Shown here piece by piece: positions 1-6,037 of a stretch of DNA of 27,217 nucleotides (within the stretch, counting starts at the first letter, position 1; every line of letters starts with the position of its first letter). Source of the DNA: an uncultured Oscillibacter sp. (GTDB lineage Bacteria; Bacillota; Clostridia; Oscillospirales; Oscillospiraceae). A program made the translations under genes and the position numbers. Where the stretch lies: contig CAJTVF010000034.1 of NCBI GenBank assembly GCA_910579435.1, positions 1 through 27,217 on the forward strand. Direction: 5' to 3'. The notes under the pieces are model-generated. The model worked only from the letters and a program-made list of their open reading frames with translations. It did no database searches and was not told the origin of the DNA.

Positions 1-151
1 GGCCGCGTTTCCCGGTTGGATAGTGGGGGACGACCAGCGATACCCATTCCTCCCACGGGATGATCTCATCCATGATTTCCAGAAATTCTTCCCGTTTTGT
101 TTTCTTTTTCCGGCATCTGTATTCCATATCGCTAAAACTTTCCTGTTTCAT
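1..151 (-). CDS. IS5-family transposase, N-terminal 50 residues (partial at window edge)
   Basis: The frame starts with MKQESFSDMEYRCRKKKT and continues KREEFLEIMDEIIPWEEW, then VVPHYPTGKRG, to the left edge with no stop. This is the N-terminal domain of IS5-group DDE transposases. E. coli IS5 InsH has the same plan, a basic stretch, then 'ILPW', then 'P.YP..G..GR.P'. The DDE catalytic residues lie beyond the window. A GGGCGCTGGGT stretch precedes the start. Identity among the three copies here is very high, so they spread recently. Whether this copy encodes a working transposase cannot be judged. Confidence 0.75.
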   Translation of the reverse strand, partial: MKQESFSDMEYRCRKKKTKREEFLEIMDEIIPWEEWVSLVVPHYPTGKRG

Positions 152-219
152 ACCCCACGCCCCCTTTCCCTTATTTTATCACATCTTTTATCATTTGGGG
201 GAATTAAATCAGCGTTTCC
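1..219 (-). mobile_element. IS5-family insertion sequence, terminal part, runs off the left edge
   Basis: The reverse strand matches, almost base for base, the start of the element at 2680: terminal repeat GGAAACGCTGATTTAATT, then a short leader and the transposase start. The outer end of the terminal repeat is at about 219, where the flank reads CCAAATAAAAG. No TTAA flank remains on this side, unlike the copy at 2680. The rest of the element lies outside the window, so its completeness is unknown. Confidence 0.85.
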
Positions 220-439
220 CCAAATAAAAGTTTAGCGCTATGCCGCTTTGCGTAAACCCAAAACTGATATATTCCGACTTTTCCAAGAAGCCGATTGCCA
301 ATCGGATGCTTTCACTGTCAGTATTCAAATCAGTTGCAATTTTGTCAATGTCTTCATCAAAATCATAGCATTTTTCACTTGGACAGTCAGAAGATTTATT
401 CATGTAAATTAAAATTTTTTTGCAAAGCCTGTCAATCAA
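209..439 (-). pseudogene. small winged-helix-like protein, C-terminus cut by the IS5 element
   Basis: A 76-codon frame starts at a TTG (437-439) preceded by a GGGGGG ribosome site and by a near-ideal promoter. It contains DEDIDKIATDLNTDSESIRL and AIGFLEKSEYISFGFT, the helix-turn-helix plus wing pattern of small winged-helix domains. The ATG at 403 is an alternative start, but it would drop the helix IDRLCKKILIYM. The last codons (G-K-R-stop) come from the terminal repeat of the IS5 element at 1-219, so the true C-terminus is lost. Composition is AT-rich compared with the core genes, which suggests acquired DNA. No family was recognised. It could be a relic of a conjugative-element regulator. 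Confidence 0.5.
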
Positions 440-462
440 ATCTGCCCCCCCTTCTCTTCCCG

Positions 463-491
463 ATTTTACCACAAGGATGTTGGCGAGGCAA
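463..491 (-). promoter_or_regulatory. sigma-A-type promoter for the small winged-helix gene
   Basis: On the minus strand, TTGCCT (486-491) and TAAAAT (463-468) are separated by exactly 17 bases. The -10 box lies about 25 bases upstream of the TTG start at 439, leaving a short leader with a G-rich Shine-Dalgarno. This placement supports the TTG start over upstream frame extensions. Confidence 0.6.
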
Positions 492-577
492 GGGCGACCT
501 GCTCCGGTTGGAGCTGTCGCCGTCCGGCCAGAGCGGGGCGGGGATGCAGGACAGCGCGTGAGGGGAGGGAAGAGAAA

Positions 578-790
578 ATGTATATTCACGAAGCGGTGGC
601 GCTGGCGGTGAAAACCGGGGGCTATATGACCAGGCCGTTTTTTGCGGAGGCACTCCACATTGAACCCACAAACTTACCGGAGCGCTGCATTTTGCATGCA
701 AAAGGGAAAGCCCCCTGCCCCCGGTGGCAGCCGGGAGCAGAGGACTTGACGGCGGATGATTGGATGGTTACCAAAGAAGAATGGACTTGA
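578..790 (+). CDS. DUF2829 family protein (Tad2-like; also annotated as MW1434-family toxin)
   Basis: The 70-residue frame has a good ribosome site (AGGGGAGGGAAGAGAAAATG). It follows the DUF2829 plan: N-terminal helix (HEAVALAVKTGG), a short strand with GYMTRP, a central strand region, then the hallmark C-terminal P-x-W-x-P...DL-x-ADDW (CPRWQPGAEDLTADDW). Phage and mobile-element members include Tad2, which binds the cyclic ADP-ribose signal of Thoeris defence; databases also carry the older label MW1434-type toxin. Which role applies here is inference. It sits alone between IS5 fragments in a broken conjugative region. A short frame ending in ...LRLELSPSG...DSA-stop at 561 just upstream may be the tail of a lost neighbour. 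Confidence 0.6.
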   Translation: MYIHEAVALAVKTGGYMTRPFFAEALHIEPTNLPERCILHAKGKAPCPRWQPGAEDLTADDWMVTKEEWT

Positions 791-836
791 TTTTCTGTAA
801 GGAGGATGCCCTGCCGGAGGCAGGGCGGAAAGAAGG

Positions 837-924
837 ATGCGAGGAGTGAAATATCTTATGGAGAATTGGCGGTTTTTTCTCTGGCTTTTTATTGGAAGTC
901 TCACTGGCCAAATAATTGTAAGGC
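837..924 (+). pseudogene. start of a small membrane protein, cut by an IS5 remnant
   Basis: Two in-frame ATGs (837, 858) open a frame reading MRGVKYLMENWRFFLWLF then IGSLTGQIIVR, one convincing hydrophobic segment. At 925 the DNA becomes the IS5 remnant, and the frame runs into a stop about 50 bases later. AAGAAGG precedes 837 and GAGGAG precedes 858. The stretch between 791 and 836 has an imperfect GCCCTGCC/GGCAGGGC hairpin. No family was recognised; conjugative elements often carry small proteins of this kind. Confidence 0.3.
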
Positions 925-1086
925 TTTCTATCTCAATCGGCGGACGGCCGCGTTTCCCGGTTGGATAGTGGGGGACGACCAGCGATACCCATTCCTCCCA
1001 TGGGATAATCTCGTCCATGATTTCCAGAAATTCTTCCCGTTTTGTTTTCTTTTTCCGGCTCCTGTATTCCATATCGCTAAAACTTT
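925..1086 (-). mobile_element. IS5-family transposase remnant (internal fragment)
   Basis: The minus strand encodes MEYRSRKKKTKREEFLEI through RPPIEIE, nearly identical to residues 9-60 of the transposase starting at 2752. The match begins abruptly at 925 and ends abruptly at 1086, and neither terminal repeat is present. Both borders are therefore deletion or recombination joints rather than transposition ends. Confidence 0.8.
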
Positions 1087-1560
1087 AAGCGGCAGGAGTA
1101 CGCCGCCTGGCTGAAAATCGCCCCGGACAATCTCCAGCTGGAGGCCCGGACCCCCCCGGCGGATACCGCCGACTACGTGGAGCGGATGAAGGGTTTTTCC
1201 GAACAGGAGGAGAACGAATCCTGCCGGGAGATGATCGAGGACAATATCGCGGAGATCGGCCAGGGGGTAGCCAGCGACGCCATCCGGCATCGCTTCTTTC
1301 TGATCTTCCAGTACGAGGCCCACATGAGGTCCAAGGGCCGCAGCGTAGCCGCCATCATCCAGCGTCTGAACGAAGAGGCGGACACCGCCCGGCGGTATCT
1401 GGACGTGTGCGAGCTGGAGGTACTGGAGCCCCGGTACACGGACGATTTCATCCTGAAACTGCTGTATGAGATTATCAACAAGCGCACCAGCCGCCGGGTG
1501 AAGCTGCCGGAGGGTGTGTTCGATATGACCACGGCGGTGCATGGGATTTACGAGGAATAA
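1087..1560 (+). pseudogene. VirB4-like conjugative-transfer ATPase, N-terminal fragment
   Basis: The open frame begins directly at the IS5 joint with RQEYAAWLKIAPDNLQLEAR and ends at 1560. The pattern W-x-x-xxPxNLQ, then E.E.CR.M...Y..., then RHRFFLIFQYEAH and a late LLYEIINKR segment resembles the N-terminal domain of VirB4/TraE-type ATPases of Gram-positive conjugative elements. About 157 residues remain, and the Walker motifs of the ATPase domain are absent. The 5' end is removed by the IS5 fragment, and the 3' end is a short tail and stop followed by a terminator. The family call rests on motif recall, not on a search. Confidence 0.45.
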
Positions 1561-1562
1561 AC

Positions 1563-1590
1563 AAAGGGACGCCGCAGCGTCCCTTTAAAG
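1563..1590. terminator. bidirectional terminator
   Basis: AAAGGGACGC (1563-1572) pairs with GCGTCCCTTT (1577-1586) around the loop CGCA. It lies between the converging VirB4 fragment and hepT. The minus strand has the better T-rich tail (TTTGTTTATT). Confidence 0.75.
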
Positions 1591-1592
1591 TT

Positions 1593-1943
1593 CTATTCGT
1601 TTTCAGAGAGTTGTGTTTCGCAAAATTCTTTCAATACGGGAATATCGGTGGCAATTGTGTCCCAAAGAATATCCAGCTTAATGCTTCCATATGCGTGGGC
1701 AACAATATTTCTCAGCCCTCTGATGGCGTTCCATTCCACATCCTCTTGGGTCAGTTTGCGATATTCTTCGGATAAACCGTTGCACAATTCACCGATCTGC
1801 AAGACAGAAAACGCAACAGACTGCTGGAAATCCATATCAGTTTTAAAGATATCAAATGAATCTCCGTAACGCAAGATCGTTTTTCCAACCTGGAGGCAAT
1901 AATCCCGAATATGCTCGATGCGCTGAAGATCAGGCGACAGCAT
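1593..1943 (-). CDS. hepT: HepT-type RNase toxin (DUF86)
   Basis: This 116-residue all-helical protein is the HepT/DUF86 toxin of the MntA-HepT (type VII) toxin-antitoxin system. HepT is a HEPN ribonuclease that attacks RNA until AMP groups are added near its active site by MntA. The HEPN motif R-x4-H-x-Y is intact as R78 N I V A H83 A Y85. The partner gene lies directly upstream and overlaps it by 14 bases, so the two are translated together. Length is typical for the family. It is AT-richer than the core genes, as expected for an acquired module, and the toxin looks unbroken. Confidence 0.85.
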   Translation of the reverse strand: MLSPDLQRIEHIRDYCLQVGKTILRYGDSFDIFKTDMDFQQSVAFSVLQIGELCNGLSEEYRKLTQEDVEWNAIRGLRNIVAHAYGSIKLDILWDTIATDIPVLKEFCETQLSENE

Positions 1944-2253
1944 AAATTTTCCTCCGTTCCTTACTCACGTTTTCACGAAAGTATACATCACTTTTTCTGC
2001 GGCACGGACCTTCCAGAGAATCTACTGTAAGAAAACTGATTTCTTTTTCCAATGCTTCTTCCAAATCATAACAGAGTCCGCCATATGCAAGCCCCCGCAA
2101 GCCGGAGTTTGTATCATCGATCAACAAATCAATATCACTGTCTTCGTTAGCCTCTCCCCGGGCATAGGAGCCGAACACATATACGGCTTTCAACTTGTAC
2201 TTTTCCGCAACAGGCCGCACACGGCGGCTGATTTCTTCTAAAGTATAAACCAT
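1930..2253 (-). CDS. mntA: MntA-type nucleotidyltransferase antitoxin
   Basis: A 107-residue minimal nucleotidyltransferase. The signature G-S-x10-D-x-D is complete: G28 S29 then D40 and D42 within FGSYARGEANEDSDIDLLID. In characterised systems MntA neutralises HepT by transferring AMP to a tyrosine of the HEPN motif. Here it is the first gene of the pair, with AGGAGG eight bases before the ATG and a strong promoter upstream. An unrelated role as an orphan nucleotidyltransferase is unlikely because hepT overlaps it. Confidence 0.85.
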   Translation of the reverse strand: MVYTLEEISRRVRPVAEKYKLKAVYVFGSYARGEANEDSDIDLLIDDTNSGLRGLAYGGLCYDLEEALEKEISFLTVDSLEGPCRRKSDVYFRENVSKERRKIYAVA

Positions 2254-2297
2254 AAGACCGGCCTCCTTTCCAAAAAGCAGCAGCTTTCTATACTTCT

Positions 2298-2325
2298 ATT
2301 ATACGCATTTTTCACACAAATTCAA
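2298..2325 (-). promoter_or_regulatory. promoter of the mntA-hepT operon
   Basis: On the minus strand, TTGAAT (2320-2325) and TATAAT (2298-2303) are 16 bases apart. A leader of about 40 bases follows, with AAAGGAGG before the mntA start. Confidence 0.65.
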
Positions 2326-2420
2326 GCCAAGGATGTGAGTATATGAATACCCTTTTGAAAAAGAAACCGTCAAAGGTGCCGCCTGGGGCGAAAAAGAAAA
2401 AGCCCGCAGCCAAAATGATA

Positions 2421-2473
2421 TGCTCCCTTCATGAGAGACAGCGAAAAAAGAAACTGTCAATCATGAAGGGAGT
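2421..2473 (+). promoter_or_regulatory. hairpin covering the ribosome site of the IS3-type orfA
   Basis: GCTCCCTTCATGA (2422-2434) pairs with TCATGAAGGGAGT (2461-2473), with one G-T pair. An inner GACAG/CTGTC (2437-2441, 2454-2458) continues the stem. The right arm contains AAGGGAG, the only Shine-Dalgarno of the frame at 2479. A transcript entering from outside would fold and hide the ribosome site, while one starting inside the stem would not. Confidence 0.5.
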
Positions 2474-2478
2474 ATTTT

Positions 2479-2694
2479 ATGCCACAGGAGCAAAAATTGA
2501 AACCAGAGGAAAAAGTAGAAATTGTAAGGCGATATCTGAAAGGGGAAATAGGGATCAACGAGGCAAGCCGACAAATGGGCGTGAACAAAGAAACTATCCG
2601 GCAATGGATAGCAAACTATGAAGCGGAAGGCGTAGAAGCATTTCTACCCAAAAGAAGGAAGCGAAACTATGATGCGGAGTTAAGGAAACGCTGA
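2479..2694 (+). pseudogene. IS3-family (IS150-like) transposase OrfA, cut by the IS5 element
   Basis: The frame starts MPQEQKLKPEEKVEIVRRYL and contains GINEASRQMGVNKETIRQWI, the helix-turn-helix of IS3-family OrfA proteins, then a basic linker (FLPKRRKRNYDAEL). OrfA is the DNA-binding half of the frameshifted OrfAB transposase. It breaks at 2680, where the IS5-family element is inserted; the last residues R-K-R-stop are read from that element's terminal repeat. OrfB and the right end of the IS3 element are not present. The start follows AAGGGAG by seven bases. The lysine-rich alternative frame at 2343-2621 has no ribosome site and is not accepted. Confidence 0.7.
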
Positions 2695-3115
2695 TTTAAT
2701 TCCCCGAAATGATAGAAGATGTGATAAAATAAGGGAAAGGGGGCGCTGGGTATGAAACAGGAAAGTTTTAGCGATATGGAATACAGATGCCGGAAAAAGA
2801 AAACAAAACGGGAAGAATTTCTGGAAATCATGGACGAGATCATCCCGTGGGAGGAATGGGTATCGCTGGTCGTCCCCCACTATCCAACCGGGAAACGCGG
2901 CCGTCCGCCGATTGAGATAGAAACCATGCTGCGGATGTATCTGCTGCAATGCTGGTTCAGCTTATCCGATGAAGGAGTAGAGGACGCAATTTATGACAGC
3001 TATGCCATGCGCAAATTTATGGGGATCAACTTTTTCGAGCAGGATGTCCCGGACGCCACGACTCTGCTGCACTTTCGGCATCTGTTGGAGGAGAAGGGCA
3101 TCCTGTACACTTACC
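2680..3115 (+). mobile_element. IS5-family element, left end to mid-transposase, right part lost
   Basis: The left terminal repeat GGAAACGCTGATTTAATT starts at 2684 and is flanked by TTAA (2680-2683), which fits the YTAR target of IS5-group elements. It is inserted in the IS3-type orfA. Similarity to IS5 transposase stops near 3095-3115 and no right terminal repeat is found before 3300, so the element is deleted from the middle of the transposase onward. It is inverted relative to the copies at 1-219 and 925-1086. Confidence 0.8.
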
Positions 3116-3165
3116 AGACGCTGAATTCCAGCGGTGCAAGGACTCCGAGGCTTTGCGGGAATTGA
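2752..3165 (+). pseudogene. IS5-family transposase, truncated after about 115 residues
   Basis: The frame has the IS5-group N-terminus and DNA-binding region: KREEFLEIMDEIIPWEEW, RGRPPIEIETMLRMYLLQCW, SLSDEGVEDAIYDSYAMRKF and PDATTLLHFRHLLEE, colinear with E. coli IS5 InsH. Full-length proteins are about 330 residues. Here the homologous part ends near residue 115 and the frame closes with an unrelated tail (SSGARTPRLCGN). The DDE catalytic triad is absent, so it is not functional. The start ATG is shared with the copy at 1-151. Confidence 0.8.
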
Positions 3166-3236
3166 CCTTTGCGGGTCCGGGACCCGTTTGCCGGCTGCGC
3201 ATAGGGTTTGAAGCATATTTGGAAATGTTGAAATAG
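3120..3236 (+). pseudogene. possible 3' end of a gene lost beside the IS5 remnant
   Basis: In the frame that is +1 to the transposase, the DNA reads CKDSEALRELTFAGPGPVCR then LRIGFEAYLEMLK-stop. It is followed five bases later by a strong rho-independent terminator in the same direction. The amino-acid make-up and the terminator suggest a genuine gene end, now without a beginning. No family was recognised and the region is short, so this is tentative. Confidence 0.25.
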
Positions 3237-3240
3237 CTGA

Positions 3241-3278
3241 AAGCGCCCCCGCCTGGCGGCGGGGGCGCTTGGCTTTTT
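3241..3278 (+). terminator. rho-independent terminator
   Basis: The 13-bp arms AAGCGCCCCCGCC and GGCGGGGGCGCTT surround loop TGGC and are followed by GGCTTTTT. It is oriented for plus-strand transcripts and may also stop the nucleoside kinase message, whose stop codon is at 3303. Confidence 0.75.
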
Positions 3279-3302
3279 CAAGGGCCCTCCCGGCCCACCC
3301 TC

Positions 3303-4973
3303 TCAGGCGTGGTAGCAACCCCCGCCGATGAACTCCCGCATTAGGGAGGTCTTGGGGATGTTGTCCGCCGGAATGGGCAGGAAATAGTTCAGGAATTTCA
3401 GCAGCCGCTTGGCCTCGATATACTCCTCGCTGTCCCGGGGAACGCCGAAGAGCAGGGGCTGGACATAGGGCTTCAGCAGGGACGTCTCGTAGATCAGGGA
3501 GGAGTTGAAAATCATGTCCGCGCTGTCCTGGAAGGGGAAGATGTTGTTCTCCTCCCCCCGCCGGACAGAGGGCCACATCTTGATGGTGGCCTGGGCGCTG
3601 TAGCCCCGGGTCCGGGCGTCCCGCTCGATGCGGCGGAGGAGCCGGGCGTCCGTGGTGGGGATGCGGTTGTGGTCATCGATGTTCAGCGTGGTGAGGCAGC
3701 TGATATAGATTTTATATTTGCTCTCCTTGGGCAGGGAGTGGGTGAACTGGTCGTTGAGGCAGTGGATGCCCTCGATGACCAGCACGTCCCCCTCCTCCAG
3801 GCGCAGGAAGTTGCCGTTGTACTCCCGCTGGCCCTTTTTAAAGTTATAGGTGGGAAGCTCCACCGTCTCGCCGTTCAAAAGGCGCACGCAGTCCTGGTTG
3901 AACTGCTCCACGTCCATGGCCCCCAGGCCCTCAAAGTCGTAATTGCCGTTTTCATCCCGGGGGGTCTTGTCCCGGTTGACGAAGTAATTGTCCGTAGCAA
4001 TGGGATAGGGCCGCAGGCCGCAGGCCCGGAGCTGCGTGGACAACCGGTGGGAGAAGGTGGTCTTGCCGGAGGAGGAGGGCCCGGCAATCATGACGAAACG
4101 GACCTCCTTCCGCTGGGCGATCTCCGCGGCGATGTCGCCGATCTTCTTCTCCATCATAGCCTCGTGGGCCAGGATCAGCGGCATGGCCCCGCCCTGGGAG
4201 ATGGTGGTGTTCAGCTCCGCCACGTTGGAGGCATTCAGTGCCTCGAAACGGAGGGTGGACTGGTAGAGCTCCCGGAAAACCTTATAGGAGGGCTTGAAGT
4301 CCCCCAAATGGCCGGGGTCCTTCTGGGTGGGCAGGCGGAGGACGAAGCCGTTCTCGAAGGGCTCCAGGCCGAAGCACCGGATATAGCCGGTGTCCGGGGC
4401 CATGTAGCCGTAGAAGTAATCCACGAAGCCGTCCAGGGAGTAGACGTTGACGTGGGAGTTGATGCGGAAGCTGAGGAGCTGGGCCTTGTGGACCAGCCGG
4501 GCCTGGCGGAACAGGTCGATGGCGTCGTCGGTGTTGAGAGTCCGCTTTTCAATGGGCAGCGCCTGGGCGGACAGCTCCCGCATGCGGGCCTCCACCCGGT
4601 CCAGCAGGGCCTGGTCCAGCGTGAAATTTCCCCGGGCCAGGATGAAGAGGGCGCTGCTGAGGGAGTACTCCACGGAAATGCGTTCCACGTTCTCCCGGCC
4701 CGCCACGTCGTAGAACGCCTTCAGCATCAGGAAAACCGCGCTGCGCTCATAGGTCTGGATGCCGGGCTTGTCCTGGGCGGTGACCATTTTCAGCGAGCAG
4801 TCCCGGTCCAGGAGCTTGTGGAGCTCGCAGAGCTTTCCGTCCCGGTTGACCAGCAGGATGTCGCAGGGGAACCGGTCCTGAAAGTCCGCCGCAATGGCAC
4901 GGAAGGGCGTGCCGTGGGGATAGGCGTACTCCGCGCCGTCCACGGTGACCGTATACATTCTCTTCTCTTCCAT
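3303..4973 (-). CDS. nucleoside kinase (uridine-kinase-like) with N-terminal TGS-like domain
   Basis: A 556-residue cytoplasmic protein. The first 60-70 residues resemble a TGS domain (YTVTVDGAEYAYPHGTPFRA), and residues about 75-250 resemble the second additional domain of threonyl-tRNA synthetase. The C-terminal half is a phosphoribulokinase/uridine-kinase P-loop domain with Walker A GPSSSGKTTFSHRL, the substrate loop around DNYFVNRDKTPRDENGNYDF and VIEGIHCLND. This architecture is a common Clostridia family thought to phosphorylate nucleosides; the exact substrate is unproven. The start at 4973 is chosen because AAAGGAGG lies seven bases upstream; an upstream extension to 5060 has no ribosome site. 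The mRNA leader carries an unusual hairpin array (5062-5227). Confidence 0.85.
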   Translation of the reverse strand: MEEKRMYTVTVDGAEYAYPHGTPFRAIAADFQDRFPCDILLVNRDGKLCELHKLLDRDCSLKMVTAQDKPGIQTYERSAVFLMLKAFYDVAGRENVERISVEYSLSSALFILARGNFTLDQALLDRVEARMRELSAQALPIEKRTLNTDDAIDLFRQARLVHKAQLLSFRINSHVNVYSLDGFVDYFYGYMAPDTGYIRCFGLEPFENGFVLRLPTQKDPGHLGDFKPSYKVFRELYQSTLRFEALNASNVAELNTTISQGGAMPLILAHEAMMEKKIGDIAAEIAQRKEVRFVMIAGPSSSGKTTFSHRLSTQLRACGLRPYPIATDNYFVNRDKTPRDENGNYDFEGLGAMDVEQFNQDCVRLLNGETVELPTYNFKKGQREYNGNFLRLEEGDVLVIEGIHCLNDQFTHSLPKESKYKIYISCLTTLNIDDHNRIPTTDARLLRRIERDARTRGYSAQATIKMWPSVRRGEENNIFPFQDSADMIFNSSLIYETSLLKPYVQPLLFGVPRDSEEYIEAKRLLKFLNYFLPIPADNIPKTSLMREFIGGGCYHA

Positions 4974-5001
4974 AGTTTGGCCTCCTTTATATATGTATGG
5001 T

Positions 5002-5018
5002 CCCGCCGGGGAGGCGGG
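5002..5018 (-). promoter_or_regulatory. leader hairpin next to the kinase ribosome site
   Basis: CCCGCC and GGCGGG pair around GGGGA, about 15-30 bases upstream of the AAAGGAGG of the kinase gene. It is the last stem of a heavily structured leader. Confidence 0.4.
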
Positions 5019-5061
5019 CTGCCGGGCGCTCCTGGCGTGTTTCCTTCTATAAGTTACCACA

Positions 5062-5227
5062 GTTGAAAAGAATCCAATGGATTCTTTTCAACACAGCGCG
5101 GGTAAACCGCGCTGTGGGCCGCGAATGCGGCTTTCTGTGGTGAACTTCATAGGAAACGCATAGGCGCCTTGCGCCTCGGCGGACCACAGGTCCGCCGGTT
5201 GAAAAGGTGTGTTTGCTCCTTTTCAAC
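5062..5227 (-). repeat. array of six hairpins in the kinase leader, bounded by inverted GTTGAAAAG ends
   Basis: Consecutive palindromes are: 5062-5092 (perfect 15-base arms, GTTGAAAAGAATCCA), 5092-5116 (CACAGCGCGG/CCGCGCTGTG), 5118-5131 (GCCGC/GCGGC), 5162-5176 (AGGCGC/GCGCCT), 5177-5197 (CGGCGGACC/GGTCCGCCG) and 5198-5227 (GTTGAAAAGG/CCTTTTCAAC). The outermost bases AGTTGAAAAG and CTTTTCAACT are inverted copies of each other, so the whole unit of about 168 bases has terminal inverted repeats. It lies between a good promoter and the kinase start, so it is transcribed as leader RNA. It may be a regulatory RNA, a MITE-type insertion, or both. No coding is seen in the gap 4974-5333. Confidence 0.7.
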
Positions 5228-5239
5228 TGCGTTGACTAT

Positions 5240-5268
5240 ATCATACGATATTTTTGGAAAAAATACAA
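5240..5268 (-). promoter_or_regulatory. promoter of the nucleoside kinase gene
   Basis: On the minus strand, TTGTAT (5263-5268) and TATGAT (5240-5245) are spaced by 17 bases. The predicted start near 5233 puts the full hairpin array in the 5' leader. Confidence 0.6.
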
Positions 5269-5333
5269 GGCGGAGAAGCCTCCGGAAGGGGTCCAAACCC
5301 GAAACGGTTTCCACCTTCTATTTTGCCGCCGCC

Positions 5334-6026
5334 CTATGGCCGTCCCGGCTGCTCCCGGGGGTCCGGGTCCCCGTCCAGGGTGACGAAATAATCGTAATAG
5401 GGCAGCAGGAAGGCATACCCCTCCTTCAGCCGGTCCACCAGGCGGCGGGAGAACAGGTCCTCCGTCAGCTTCTCCTCATGGCAGATGGTGAAGGACTTCG
5501 CCTGATACCAGGGCTCCAGCAGCGGCGACGGGGCCGGGCCCTTGGGGCGCTTGTACGCCTCCGTCACCAGGGCAAATTCCTCCTGCCGGTCCAGCGCCCG
5601 GGTCAGGGCCTCCATCGTCTTCGGGTCCCGGTCCAGCCGGGCCCGGAGCTTCGCCATGGTCAGGGCCTTGGGCAGGTAATACCCCATGCCGTAGGTCCAG
5701 CTCTCCGGCATCAGCTCAAACCAGAAGGTGGGCTTGGCCGTCCACTGCTCCGAGGGCTCCTCCACGGAGAACCAGAGGCTCTCCTTATAGGGGCCCCGGC
5801 CGTGGAGGCGGCGGGCGTCCCGGTAGATGCGGGTCACCTTGTTAATCAGGTCATAGTCCGGGCGCTCGCCCCGGATAAACTCGTAAATCTCCGCCCCCAG
5901 GGCCTGCATGGGGCGGTAAAAGTGGTTCAGGTAGATTTCCTTGTGGGCCTCGAACCAGGTCCGCTCGTTGTTGAAGCGGATGCCCCACATAAAATCCACC
6001 GTTTCGTCGGTGAAGCCGGTAAACAT
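5334..6026 (-). CDS. DUF2461 (TIGR02453) family protein
   Basis: The 230-residue protein matches DUF2461 across its length: start MFTGFTDETVDFMWGIRFNN, ERTWFEAHKEIYLNHFYRPM, TRIYRDARRLHGRGPYKESL and an aromatic FWFELMPESWTYGMGYY segment. The family is widespread and soluble, with no settled biochemical function. TAAGGAGG precedes the ATG by eight bases. It is the third gene of a minus-strand operon (11 bases after the 98-residue gene), after a metal-binding lipoprotein. No catalytic call can be made. The C-terminus is proline-rich and the length is normal for the family. Confidence 0.8.
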   Translation of the reverse strand: MFTGFTDETVDFMWGIRFNNERTWFEAHKEIYLNHFYRPMQALGAEIYEFIRGERPDYDLINKVTRIYRDARRLHGRGPYKESLWFSVEEPSEQWTAKPTFWFELMPESWTYGMGYYLPKALTMAKLRARLDRDPKTMEALTRALDRQEEFALVTEAYKRPKGPAPSPLLEPWYQAKSFTICHEEKLTEDLFSRRLVDRLKEGYAFLLPYYDYFVTLDGDPDPREQPGRP

Positions 6027-6037
6027 GATCGTCCTCC

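Noticed and set aside
470..561. Frame ending LRLELSPSG...DSA-stop just upstream of the Tad2-like gene
   Set aside because: Composition looks natural and it could be the tail of a lost conjugative-element gene, but it is too short and overlaps a minus-strand promoter.
2343..2621. Lysine-rich 92-codon frame overlapping the IS3 orfA
   Set aside because: No ribosome site, and the frame passes through the orfA hairpin and the helix-turn-helix coding region in the wrong phase.
3669..5066. Long plus-strand open frame of 465 codons antisense to the nucleoside kinase gene
   Set aside because: It is a GC-rich shadow: Val/Gly/Leu/Gln-heavy composition, no family motifs, no ribosome site, and the opposite strand encodes a clear P-loop kinase.
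5062..5227. CRISPR array or rho-independent terminator cluster as an explanation of the hairpins
   Set aside because: There are no equal-length direct repeats with unique spacers and no T-tracts after the stems.
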